From JAJRZX01 sp964472295 (GTDB lineage Bacteria > Desulfobacterota > GWC2-55-46 > JADFVP01), in NCBI GenBank assembly GCA_964472295.1, contig CAYYJQ010000007.1:5715-69714 (forward strand): a stretch of 64,000 nt of DNA, written 5' to 3'. The translations under genes were made by a program, and so were the position numbers. Under the pieces are notes generated by a model. That model searched no databases. It had not been told where the DNA came from and worked only from the letters and a program-made list of their open reading frames with translations. Below are positions 9,068-16,647 of this stretch, piece by piece. Positions within the stretch are counted from its first letter, which is position 1. Each line of letters starts with the position of its first letter.

Positions 9068-9649
9068 TCAGAGCGCTAACTTCATGACAACAAAGCCGCC
9101 TATAATGATGATGACAAGCGCAAGGGTGAGTATATTAAAGTATTTGTCTATGAAAAGACGTATCGGCTCGCCGTACTTCCTGATAAGGAGGGCGATTATA
9201 AAAAACCTCGCGGAACGGCTTACAAAAGAAGCCGCGATGAATACGAAAAAATTAATCCTGAAGGCCCCCGCCGTAATGGTGAAGACCTTGTAGGGTATGG
9301 GAGTAAAACCCGCTATTGCCACTGCCCATGCGTCGTAATGCCTGTAAAGTTCTTGAATATAGGCGTATTTATCCGTAAGTCCGTAAAGGTCGATTATATG
9401 AGTCCCCACGAACTCCATGAAGTAAAGCCCTATGCCATAGCCGAATGCCCCGCCAAGCACGGAGCCCACCGAGGCGATTAGCGCGAAGTACAGGGAGCGC
9501 GCCGGGATGGAAAGGGCAAGGGCAATGAGGAGCACGTCCGGGGGAATGGGAAAAAAAGACGACTCCGCAAAGGCCAGCACAAAAAGGGCCCATGCCCCGT
9601 AAGGAGTGTGCGCCCAGCTAAGAACCCAGTTGTATAAACGCCTCGGCAT
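9068..9649 (-). CDS. yqaA: YqaA family (DedA-like) membrane protein
   Basis: A 193-residue integral membrane protein with about five hydrophobic segments. The SNARE-associated/DedA-type signature is visible: ESSFFPIPPDVLLIALAL, a GSVLGGAFGYGIG segment and GFTPIPYKVFTITAGAF. DedA-type proteins are linked to lipid scrambling and membrane homeostasis; the specific job here is unknown. It lies between pcm and the LOG gene, a common neighbour of surE-pcm-nlpD clusters. Confidence 0.85.
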   Translation of the reverse strand: MPRRLYNWVLSWAHTPYGAWALFVLAFAESSFFPIPPDVLLIALALSIPARSLYFALIASVGSVLGGAFGYGIGLYFMEFVGTHIIDLYGLTDKYAYIQELYRHYDAWAVAIAGFTPIPYKVFTITAGAFRINFFVFIAASFVSRSARFFIIALLIRKYGEPIRLFIDKYFNILTLALVIIIIGGFVVMKLAL

Positions 9650-9794
9650 AAAAAAAATCCCCCTTATTTTCTTTTAGAAAAAGAAAGTAAGACAAAGAAA
9701 ACCAATGCCAGCGGCCCTTGGCCGCTGGATTTTGTAGAGAAGTCTCGCAGGTTGGGTAGAGCAAAGCGAAACCCGACAAAAAAACTCACCAGCC
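9650..9794. repeat. Repeat cluster between pcm and yqaA
   Basis: This gap inside an otherwise tight leftward operon holds a minus-orientation short-form element (9661-9705), an inverted repeat CCAGCGGCC-CTT-GGCCGCTGG near 9707-9728 and a GTTGGGTAGAGC...GCGAAACCCGAC REP-like repeat near 9752-9778. No gene is seen. Confidence 0.65.
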
Positions 9795-10475
9795 TTAGGC
9801 GGGCCAGCCCTCTCTGCCTACGAGTTTCACGAACCTGCAGGGGCCGAGGACTTCCCTCGTGAAGCCGCGGCCCGTTCTCTGCACAAGCACGATCTGCTGG
9901 TCTTCATACTCTTCACCAACGGGCATGATGAGCCTCCCGCCGGGGGCTAATTGCCTCAAGAGCGATTCCGGTACACAAGGGCCGGCGGCCCCGACTATTA
10001 TGGCCCCAAAGGGGGCCTCCTCGGCCCAGCCGAGGGTGCCGTCCCCTACCCTTACCACCACGTTGGCGCAGTGAAAATCATCAAGAAGCCGCCTTGCCCT
10101 TGCCGCTATGCGCGCGAGCCTCTCCACGCAGAAGACCCTTTCCGCGAGGAGCGAGAGCACGGCGCTCTGATACCCGGAACCAGAGCCAATGTCAAGGACC
10201 TTTTCCGTGCCCTTGAGCCCGAGCCTCTCTATCATGAAGGCCACCATATAGGGCTGTGTTATGGTCTGCTTCTCCCCGATGGGAAGGGCGTGGTCGCCAT
10301 AAGCGCGTGCCGTGAAACCCTCTTCCACAAAGAGATGGCGCGGCACCATGGTCATGGCCTTCAGGAGGCGCTCGTCCTTTATGCCGCGGGCCTTTATCTG
10401 TTCCTCCACCATGCGGGCACGGGATATGGCAAAGGTATCGCGCTTCTTTACGCGTATGCCGCGGGGGTTTACCAT
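9795..10475 (-). CDS. pcm: Protein-L-isoaspartate O-methyltransferase
   Basis: A 226-residue SAM-dependent enzyme that methylates isoaspartyl residues to start repair of damaged proteins. Motif I VLDIGSGSGYQSAVLS and the PCMT-specific region ALPIGEKQTITQPYMVAFM are clear. The ATG at 10475 is chosen because AAGGGG lies 5 bp upstream and it begins just after surE; an in-frame codon at 10607 would overlap surE by about 95 bp and is unlikely. It pairs with surE 37 bp upstream, the classical stress-survival arrangement. Confidence 0.93.
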   Translation of the reverse strand: MVNPRGIRVKKRDTFAISRARMVEEQIKARGIKDERLLKAMTMVPRHLFVEEGFTARAYGDHALPIGEKQTITQPYMVAFMIERLGLKGTEKVLDIGSGSGYQSAVLSLLAERVFCVERLARIAARARRLLDDFHCANVVVRVGDGTLGWAEEAPFGAIIVGAAGPCVPESLLRQLAPGGRLIMPVGEEYEDQQIVLVQRTGRGFTREVLGPCRFVKLVGREGWPA

Positions 10476-10512
10476 GAAGGCCCCTTGGCGCTCGGGGGCC
10501 GCGTTCCTGAGA

Positions 10513-11259
10513 TTAAAAAACCCAATCTTTAAGTCTCTCCATGGAGGTATAATTGGTAAGGTCAAAATGAAGGGGCGTAATGGATATATAACCCTCATCA
10601 AGGGCATGGAAGTCCGAGTCTTCTCCGCCTTCCCAGCGTGCCATCTCTCCGCCTATCCAGAAGTACTTCCTGCCCCTGGGGTCTTTTTTCTCTATTACCA
10701 CGTCTGTGAAAAAACGCTTTCCAAGCCGTGTTATCCTCTGGCCCTTGATCTCCAGCCCTCCGGGCACGTTCACATTCAGAAGCGTATCGGGCGGAAGGCC
10801 CTCTCTTAGCACACGCTCTGATATGCGCGCCGCAAAACCCGCGGCCTCGTCAAGCGATGCCTGGCCCTGTGGAGGCCCAAGGGATATGGCGAGAGAGGGA
10901 ATACCGAGCATGGTTCCCTCCATGGCCGCAGAGACCGTGCCGGAATACAGGACATCCTCGCCAAGGTTTGTGCCCATATTTATGCCCGAGAGCACCATGT
11001 CGGGCATACGCGGAAGAATGGAGTTAACGGCAAGGGTAACGCAGTCCGTGGGCGTGCCGTCAATGGCGTACTCATCAGGGCCTGTCTTCGTAACCCTCAG
11101 GGGCCGGTGCAGGGTCAGGGAATGGCTCGCCGCGCTCCTCTCCCTGTCAGGGGCAACGACATATACATGGGCTATCTCCCTCATGGCGGCTACGAGGGTC
11201 TTTAGTCCAGGCGAGTGTATGCCGTCGTCATTGGAAATGAGTATGACTTTTCTCTCCAT
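10513..11259 (-). CDS. surE: 5'/3'-nucleotidase SurE
   Basis: A 248-residue metal-dependent nucleoside monophosphate phosphatase. The N-terminal catalytic signature is ILISNDDGIHSPGL (Asp-Asp metal ligands), followed by VVAPDRERSAASHSLTL, VLSGINMGTNLGEDVLYSGTV and a C-terminal TDFHAL-type region. AGGA lies about 6 bp before the ATG. It is the first gene of the leftward run and divergent from purM. Confidence 0.95.
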   Translation of the reverse strand: MERKVILISNDDGIHSPGLKTLVAAMREIAHVYVVAPDRERSAASHSLTLHRPLRVTKTGPDEYAIDGTPTDCVTLAVNSILPRMPDMVLSGINMGTNLGEDVLYSGTVSAAMEGTMLGIPSLAISLGPPQGQASLDEAAGFAARISERVLREGLPPDTLLNVNVPGGLEIKGQRITRLGKRFFTDVVIEKKDPRGRKYFWIGGEMARWEGGEDSDFHALDEGYISITPLHFDLTNYTSMERLKDWVF

Positions 11260-11369
11260 GTCAATCCTGTGAGACGAATTTTAGTCAGTCTCTAAATATA
11301 AAGTAAAGGCCTCCTTAATTCAATCATTATTCCAATGGAATTTTTTCCGCGTCCCTCTGCTCCACTCTG

Positions 11370-11398
11370 TTGACTTTAATGAGTTATTGCATTATTCT
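11370..11398 (+). promoter_or_regulatory. Putative purM promoter
   Basis: TTGACT (11370-11375), 17 bp, then TATTCT (11393-11398). The predicted start of transcription is near 11405, three bases before the purM ATG at 11408, and no Shine-Dalgarno is present, so a near-leaderless mRNA is implied. The -10 match is only moderate. Confidence 0.45.
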
Positions 11399-11407
11399 AT
11401 TGCCACA

Positions 11408-12472
11408 ATGAATAAAAAAGGTCTTACCTACAAGGGTTCGGGCGTTGATATACGCGAGGGGCAGAGGCTCGTAAGCCTCATAACCCCGGCCATAAAAAAA
11501 ACCATGAGAAGAGAGGTGCAGGGAGGGCCCGGAGGTTTCGGGGCCCTCTTCAACGCCTCTTTCAGGTCAATTAAAAACCCGGTGCTCGTCTCCTCCACGG
11601 ACGGCGTTGGGACAAAACTAATCGTGGCCTTCATGGCGGGAAAAGACTCCACTGTGGGTATTGACCTTGTCGCGATGAACGTAAACGATATTCTTACATC
11701 TGGGGCGGAACCTCTCTTTTTTCTTGATTATTTCGCCACAGGAAGCCTTGACGCAAAGAGGGCCGCGAAGGTCATAAAGGGCATTGCCGCAGGGTGCGAA
11801 GACGCTGGTTGCGCCCTTGTGGGGGGTGAGACGGCGGAGATGCCCGGGCTGTATAAAAGAGGCGAGTACGACCTTGCGGGCTTTGCCGTTGGAGTTGTGG
11901 ATAAGAAAAAGGTCGTGAACGGCTCCAACATCAGGAAGGGCGACGTTATAATAGGTCTCTCATCGAGCGGGCTTCACAGCAACGGCTTTTCCCTCGCCAG
12001 AAAGGTCCTCTTTGATACCCTGGGCCTTGAGTTAAATAAAAGTGTAAAGGGCCTTGGCAGGAGGAGCCTCGCAAAGGTCCTCCTTGAACCTACGAGGATA
12101 TACGTAAGGCCTGTCCTAAGTGCCCTTAAAGGGCATAGGATCAAGGGCATGGCCCATATCACGGGCGGGGGTTTTCAGGAGAACATCCCGAGGACTCTGC
12201 CCGAGGGTGTAAAGGCGGTTATTGAGAGGGGTTCGTGGCCAGTGCCGCCTGTTTTCAAACTTATCCGGGAAGGCGGCGCCGTTGCGGAAGAAGAGATGCT
12301 CCGCACCTTTAACTGCGGCGTTGGTTTTATTATTATCACAGGGAAAAAAGACGCAGGTCATCTTCTAAAGTCTCTTGAAAAGAACGGTGAAAAAGCCTTT
12401 ATAATCGGTGAGATAGCAAAAAAGGGCCTCAGGGAAGAGGCCGTGGAGTTCAGGGGGCCCGAGATTTTTTAA
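11408..12472 (+). CDS. purM: Phosphoribosylformylglycinamidine cyclo-ligase
   Basis: A 354-residue AIR synthetase performing the ATP-dependent ring closure of FGAM to AIR in purine synthesis. Family landmarks are YKGSGVDI at the N-terminus, STDGVGTKLIVAFMAGKDSTVGIDLVAMNVND (split over about 55-90), GGETAEMPGLY and HITGGGFQENIPRTLP. The ATG at 11408 fits the family N-terminus; the in-frame TTG at 11387 lies inside the predicted promoter. It is followed about 200 bp later by purN. Confidence 0.95.
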   Translation: MNKKGLTYKGSGVDIREGQRLVSLITPAIKKTMRREVQGGPGGFGALFNASFRSIKNPVLVSSTDGVGTKLIVAFMAGKDSTVGIDLVAMNVNDILTSGAEPLFFLDYFATGSLDAKRAAKVIKGIAAGCEDAGCALVGGETAEMPGLYKRGEYDLAGFAVGVVDKKKVVNGSNIRKGDVIIGLSSSGLHSNGFSLARKVLFDTLGLELNKSVKGLGRRSLAKVLLEPTRIYVRPVLSALKGHRIKGMAHITGGGFQENIPRTLPEGVKAVIERGSWPVPPVFKLIREGGAVAEEEMLRTFNCGVGFIIITGKKDAGHLLKSLEKNGEKAFIIGEIAKKGLREEAVEFRGPEIF

Positions 12473-12673
12473 TCAGTAGATGGGAGCCTTTCCCATTGGT
12501 TTTCCTTGATGTGGTTTCTTAAGCGGTGAGATGCTACTATCATGCGTCCGAGTCTCCATGTAGAGAGGAGCAAGGCCATTCGATTGAAAGACTATCTTTT
12601 TTCCAAAAGAAAGTGGAAAAAAAAGTGGTAAGGGACGTGAAGATATTTTCTCTCTTTTTTATTCGGGGGTATT
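12473..12673 (+). repeat. Long-form intergenic element between purM and purN
   Basis: A plus-orientation long-form copy begins TTGGTTTTCCTTGATGTGG at 12496. After about 80 bp of non-hairpin sequence it ends in the CTTTTTTCC / AAAAGAAAGTGG hairpin at about 12595-12617. No gene is seen. The purN start follows soon after, with a GGGGG run before the ATG. Confidence 0.55.
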
Positions 12674-13348
12674 ATGCTCAAGATAGGCGTGCTTGCCTCG
12701 GGGCGCGGCACTAATCTTCAGTGCATAATAGACGCCGTGGAGAACGGTCTCTTGAGGGGCGTAGCCGTTGAGGTGGTCATTAGCGATTGTCCCGGCGCCA
12801 TGGCCCTTGAGCGCGCCAGGAGGCACGGCATTGACGGCGTTCTCATTGACAAGAGGGGTTTTAGCGATAGGACGGACTTTGACGCGGCCCTGATAGAGGA
12901 ACTAAAGAGGCGCAGGGTGGGTCTCGTGGTCCTTGCGGGTTTCATGCGCGTGCTCGGTCCGGCCTTTGTAGATGCTTTCCCTGAAAAAATCATTAACATA
13001 CACCCCGCCCTTCTGCCCTCTTTTACTGGTCTTCACGTGCATGAGAGGGCCATTGAGGCAGGTGTGCGCTTTTCGGGCTGTACAGTTCACTTCGTGGACA
13101 AGGGTCTTGACACCGGGCCCATTATCATACAGGCTGTTGTTCCCGTGCTTGACGACGACACCGCTGAGAGCCTTGCAGAGAGGATCCTTCGGGAGGAGCA
13201 CCGCATACTTCCACAGGCAATTGACCTCTTTAACAGGGGTATCCTATCGATTAGCGGCAGGAGGGTTCTCGTAGCGGACCATGTCCTGGCAGATGGCTCG
13301 GCGGCCCTTGAGAACCCGGTTATAGACCTCCCTGAGTGCGACCGATGA
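12674..13348 (+). CDS. purN: Phosphoribosylglycinamide formyltransferase
   Basis: A 224-residue folate-dependent GAR transformylase. N-terminal GVLASGRGTNLQCIID forms the GAR-binding loop. The catalytic segment IINIHPALLPSFTGLHVHERAIEAG contains the conserved Asn and His, followed by GCTVHFVDKGLDTGPII with the active Asp. It uses 10-formyl-THF to make FGAR. Its TGA overlaps the ATG of the DUF523 gene (ATGA). The roughly 20-residue C-terminal tail is slightly longer than the E. coli enzyme. Confidence 0.95.
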   Translation: MLKIGVLASGRGTNLQCIIDAVENGLLRGVAVEVVISDCPGAMALERARRHGIDGVLIDKRGFSDRTDFDAALIEELKRRRVGLVVLAGFMRVLGPAFVDAFPEKIINIHPALLPSFTGLHVHERAIEAGVRFSGCTVHFVDKGLDTGPIIIQAVVPVLDDDTAESLAERILREEHRILPQAIDLFNRGILSISGRRVLVADHVLADGSAALENPVIDLPECDR

Positions 13349-13779
13349 GCGATAAACCCGTATTAATAAGCGCATGCCTCATGGGAATTGCCACGCGTTA
13401 TGACGGGACCTGTTCATTCAGTGAAGAGGCCGTGGCCGAGGCGGGCTCCCTGCCCCTGCCCATCTGTCCCGAGCAGTTGGGCGGTCTTCCAACTCCACGC
13501 AAGGCGGCCTTGATAGAGGGCGGCTCTGAAGAAGACGTAATCGAGGGCAGGGCAAGGGTAATTAATGCAGACGGCGAGGATGTAACGAGTTTTTTTATCC
13601 GCGGCGCAGAGGCCGTACTTGAGATAGCGCGCAGGAGCGGGGCTGAAACAGCCCTTCTGAAAGAGCGCAGTCCCTCCTGCGGGGTGAATTTTTTGTGCAG
13701 AGGCGCCCGCCAGTGTCCTGGCACGGGTGTTACCACGGCGCTGCTCAGGAAAAACGGTATAAAGGTAAAGGGTTTTTAA
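13345..13779 (+). CDS. DUF523 domain protein
   Basis: A 144-residue protein of the DUF523 family, unknown function. Conserved landmarks are ISACLMGIATRYDGT, CPEQLGGLPTPR, a GAETALLKERSPSCG segment, and Cys residues at SAC, CSF, CPE, SCG and CRG that could bind metal. The ATG at 13345 overlaps the purN stop (ATGA), indicating translational coupling. Confidence 0.85.
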   Translation: MSDKPVLISACLMGIATRYDGTCSFSEEAVAEAGSLPLPICPEQLGGLPTPRKAALIEGGSEEDVIEGRARVINADGEDVTSFFIRGAEAVLEIARRSGAETALLKERSPSCGVNFLCRGARQCPGTGVTTALLRKNGIKVKGF

Positions 13780-13823
13780 AATCATTATTGACTCAAGATG
13801 TTCCCTTAAATGCGAGGTGTGTG

Positions 13824-14609
13824 ATGAAAAAGTTTTTTCTAATTACTGCGCTTATCTTTCCGCTCCTGACGCCCCTTACAACAAGGGCGGGCTCCATTGA
13901 AGACTTCTGCCAGAAGAACGCAAAGGCAATGCACAGGAGCATCTCGAGGTGTGTCAAGGCAGAGAAAAAAGCCCAGGCCTGGCTTGCCTCCAATCCCGTT
14001 GCGGATGATATTTATGCCACATGCAAGAGCGGTTCCGGCCAGAGCCTGAGCCTTCTCAAGGACTGCGTGCTCAGCGAGACATACACGCGGCACGCCCGCG
14101 CCGTAAGCCCCCTGAACCTCTCAAACTCCAATGTCTGGTACACGCCCATGCTCCGCGGTCTCTTCCCGTCTCTCATACGCGTCTGCGGCTACGAGAGGCC
14201 CCTTGATGACTTTGCCGTGCTCCCAAAAGACATTACGCGCTTTCATTTTTCCACGGACATTGGCACAAGGGACATGCTCCCCTTTCTAAAAGTCGACGGA
14301 AGCGTTGAGATTGGCAGACTTCCCCGGCTAAGTGGCAAGAAAAAAACCAGTGGCAAGTATGACCTCTATATCGACGCATTTCTCGTATCAAACGATGGAA
14401 GGGTTGTGGACATCAGTACAACGGAGGGGACGAGTTCTCTATCGAGGAACGGCGGGACCGCCCATTTTTCCTTTGAGATAGGCCACGGGTATTACTTCAA
14501 CGAAGGCGGGAAACTCCTTATAGTGGCCTCGGGCACGCCCATCAAGACGAGTTATCCCGATTCCTCATGCCTTGTGCTCGGCGCAAAGAAACTGACATTC
14601 AAAAAATAG
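13824..14609 (+). CDS. Exported protein of unknown function
   Basis: A 261-residue protein not assignable to a known family. The start at 13824 is supported by GAGG 7 bp upstream and an immediate signal peptide (MKKFFLITALIFPLLTPLTT, cleavage probably after RAG). The first about 90 mature residues are alpha-rich with regularly spaced Cys (FCQK, RCVK, TCKS, DCVL); the second half is beta-rich with a DLYIDAFLVSNDGRVVDIST segment. The spaced cysteines suggest periplasmic disulfides. It sits 44 bp after the DUF523 gene and 37 bp before the UPF0173 hydrolase. Confidence 0.7.
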   Translation: MKKFFLITALIFPLLTPLTTRAGSIEDFCQKNAKAMHRSISRCVKAEKKAQAWLASNPVADDIYATCKSGSGQSLSLLKDCVLSETYTRHARAVSPLNLSNSNVWYTPMLRGLFPSLIRVCGYERPLDDFAVLPKDITRFHFSTDIGTRDMLPFLKVDGSVEIGRLPRLSGKKKTSGKYDLYIDAFLVSNDGRVVDISTTEGTSSLSRNGGTAHFSFEIGHGYYFNEGGKLLIVASGTPIKTSYPDSSCLVLGAKKLTFKK

Positions 14610-14646
14610 GCCTGGACCTTTTATAAAGCCCGTAGGAGGATGCCGT

Positions 14647-15318
14647 ATGAAGATAACCTACCATGGACACTCCTGTTTTTCTCTCTCTGCAGGCGGGGCC
14701 TCAATAATAATAGACCCCTTTCTGAGTGGCAACCCACTTGCCGAGATAGGCCCAGGGGACGTGACCACCAATGCGGTGCTTGTGACCCACGGCCATGCCG
14801 ACCACCTTGGCGACGCCGTGGAGATAGCGAAAAACAACAACGCCCCCATAATCGCCCCCTTTGAACTTGTGAACTACTGCATATCAAAGGGCGCCATGGG
14901 TCATGCCATGCACATTGGAGGCGGGGCTAATTTTCCCTTTGGCAGGGTGAAACTCACCATAGCGCACCATGGCTCCACCACAGACGAAGGCCCTGTTGGC
15001 AACCCCTGCGGCTTCATCGTAACCATGGGGGGCAAGACCGTGTACCACGCCGGCGACACGGGGCTCTTTTATGACATGAACCTCATTGGAGAGACCAACA
15101 GCATTGACTGCGCCCTTCTACCCATTGGAGATAACTTTACCATGGGCCCCGAGGACGCGGCCAGGGCCGTAAAGATGCTCCACCCGGCAGTGGTAATCCC
15201 CATGCATTACAACACCTTTGACGTAATAAAACAGGACCCCCAGGCCTTCAAGGCCGCCATTGGGGGAGAAGGACCGGATGTGAGGATACTCAAGCCAGGA
15301 GAGAGCACCGAGGTATGA
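14647..15318 (+). CDS. UPF0173 metal-dependent hydrolase (metallo-beta-lactamase fold)
   Basis: A 223-residue cytosolic metallo-beta-lactamase-fold protein. It shows the zinc motif THGHADHLGD (HxHxDH, about residues 45-54), later His residues in AHHGS, an Asp in HAGDTGLF and a final His in PMHYNTFD. This arrangement matches the UPF0173 group; its substrate is unknown. AGGAGG lies 5 bp before the ATG at 14647. Confidence 0.9.
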   Translation: MKITYHGHSCFSLSAGGASIIIDPFLSGNPLAEIGPGDVTTNAVLVTHGHADHLGDAVEIAKNNNAPIIAPFELVNYCISKGAMGHAMHIGGGANFPFGRVKLTIAHHGSTTDEGPVGNPCGFIVTMGGKTVYHAGDTGLFYDMNLIGETNSIDCALLPIGDNFTMGPEDAARAVKMLHPAVVIPMHYNTFDVIKQDPQAFKAAIGGEGPDVRILKPGESTEV

Positions 15319-15585
15319 AGAGACCCTTGCATTGGTTTTCATTGTCCTGCTTTTTCCCTGATGTCTAAAGTGGCGTTATTATGGTCCCCTGTTGGTTTTT
15401 TCTTTGACACAGTTTCTTTCTGGTAAGATCTGCCTACCATGCGTCATGACCAAAAAATCCATAAAGACATTGCCACTCGGGAAAAAAAACTTTCTTTTTT
15501 CAAGAGAAAGCAGGAAAATTTCTTGCACTCTTTCCTTAAAGATGTTATTTTTTTATGATTACTAAATCCTGGAGGAAGATGCGCC
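15319..15585 (+). repeat. Long-form element and rpmB leader
   Basis: A long-form copy starts ATTGGTTTTCATTGTCC at about 15331 and closes with the ACTTTCTTTTTTC / AAGAGAAAG hairpin at about 15490-15511. The interior, about 150 bp, is the longest of the copies. A weak promoter TTGCAC (15523-15528), 17 bp, TATTTT (15546-15551) follows, and GGAGGAAG precedes rpmB. Confidence 0.5.
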
Positions 15586-15777
15586 ATGTCAGCCATATGC
15601 AAAATATGCAAGAAGGGGCCGGTCTTCGGCAACAACGTAAGCCACGCCCATAACAAGACAAAGAGAAGATGGAACCCCAACCTTCAGAGCGTGCGCGCCG
15701 TGCACGAGGGTAAGGTTCAGAAAATAAAGGTCTGCTCGCGGTGCATTCGTTCCGGGGCTGTTCAGCGGGCTGTCTGA
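15586..15777 (+). CDS. rpmB: 50S ribosomal protein L28
   Basis: A 63-residue large-subunit protein. It carries two CxxC pairs (CKICKKGP at the N-terminus and VCSRCIRSG near the C-terminus), so it is the zinc-binding form. NNVSHAHNKTKRRWNPNLQ is the typical L28 core. A strong GGAGG Shine-Dalgarno precedes the ATG and a rho-independent terminator follows 24 bp after the stop. Confidence 0.97.
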   Translation: MSAICKICKKGPVFGNNVSHAHNKTKRRWNPNLQSVRAVHEGKVQKIKVCSRCIRSGAVQRAV

Positions 15778-15801
15778 TAATATTTGGAAAAGAAGATGAT
15801 T

Positions 15802-15837
15802 AAGACCGCCTGCCCGAAGGGGCAGGCGGTCTTTTTT
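15802..15837 (+). terminator. Rho-independent terminator of rpmB
   Basis: A perfect 14 bp stem (left arm 15802-15815, right arm 15820-15833, AAGACCGCCTGCCC) closed by the tetraloop GAAG and running into a T tract. It is the strongest terminator in the window. Confidence 0.92.
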
Positions 15838-15888
15838 GTCCAGAATGCATGGGGCGCGTTACAGGATTGACGGCAATCGTCAATTAAG

Positions 15889-15965
15889 AAAAGTCTGATT
15901 AATTCAGACTTTCCAGCAACGCATGGACGCGCCGCCATCTTCGACAACTGTAAGTTATTGAAAAT
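15889..15965 (+). repeat. Three-hairpin element, copy A
   Basis: Starts with the palindrome AAAGTCTGA-TTAAT-TCAGACTTT (arms 15890-15898 and 15904-15912), then TCCAGCAACGCATGGA..., CATCTTCGACAACTG and TAAGTT. It aligns along about 80 bp with copy B (52609-52690), and the reverse complement of copy C (about 37646-37717) matches too. Its second and third hairpins are degraded. It lies after the rpmB terminator. Confidence 0.75.
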
Positions 15966-16034
15966 GTGAGGGAAAGGGAACCCGCGTTTTTCCTTTCCCG
16001 TCTCTCCTTAATTCAGGGACGAATCATTCAGAGG

Positions 16035-16190
16035 TTTCTTAAAATACATTGGGTTTCGCGGACGCTCCACTTATCCTACAATGCCTGTTAAAACCATTCA
16101 CCCTGAGCCCTGAGCTTGCCGAAGGGTCGAAGGGTGCCGGGCAGTGACCACCCTGCCTGTCCGAATCTATGTGGAAAGATCCTTCTTGCC
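16035..16190. repeat. REP-like repeats before RidA end
   Basis: Gene-free. It contains a TGGGTTTCGC-GGA-CGCTCCACTTATCCTAC REP-like unit (about 16049-16080), a CCCTGAGCTTGCCGAAGGG repeat (about 16109-16128) whose type is common between genes in many proteobacteria, and a degraded GGGCAGTGACCACCC palindrome near 16139. Confidence 0.55.
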
Positions 16191-16583
16191 TTACTCCACT
16201 TCCCTGTTCACGGCTATGGCGTCGATTTCCACGCCCACGCCCTTTGGGAGCCTTGCCACCTCTACAGTGGCACGCGCCGGATAGGGGGGGCTGAAAAACT
16301 CTCCGTAGACCTTGTTCATTCCCTCGAAGAGCGAGATGTCGGCAAGGTATACCGTTGTCTTCACCACGTTGGCGAGCCCGAACCCGGCCTCATGGAGCAC
16401 GGCCTCAAGGTTCTTTAGCACGCGTTCTGTCTGGGCCTCGATGCCGCCTGTGATTACCTCTTTTGAGTCCGGGTCAAGGGGTATTGCGCCCGAGACAAAT
16501 ACAAGGTCCCCTGCCCTCAGGGCCTGCGAGTAGGGTCCTATGGCGGGCGGGGCCTTTTCTGTCGCTATCTCCTCTATCTTCAT
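16191..16583 (-). CDS. ridA: RidA family enamine/imine deaminase
   Basis: A 130-residue YjgF/YER057c/UK114-type protein that hydrolyses reactive enamines and imines released by PLP enzymes. Landmarks are APPAIGPYSQALRAGDLVFVSG (start of the fold), the NLEAVLHEAGFGLANVVKTTVYLADI segment and PARATVEVARLPKGVGVEIDAIA, which contains the catalytic Arg. AGAGGA is 5 bp before the ATG. Confidence 0.93.
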   Translation of the reverse strand: MKIEEIATEKAPPAIGPYSQALRAGDLVFVSGAIPLDPDSKEVITGGIEAQTERVLKNLEAVLHEAGFGLANVVKTTVYLADISLFEGMNKVYGEFFSPPYPARATVEVARLPKGVGVEIDAIAVNREVE

Positions 16584-16647
16584 GACAGTCCTCTCTCCAT
16601 AAAGCAGGAGTTAATAAAAAAAAAGCGGCTCAGATCCAACTCACCAT

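Noticed and set aside
9951..10532. 193-codon plus-strand frame opposite pcm
   Set aside because: Shadow of pcm, no RBS, no recognisable domain.
10476..10607. 44-residue N-terminal extension of pcm
   Set aside because: Would overlap the end of surE; the conserved PCMT region and a good RBS favour ATG 10475.
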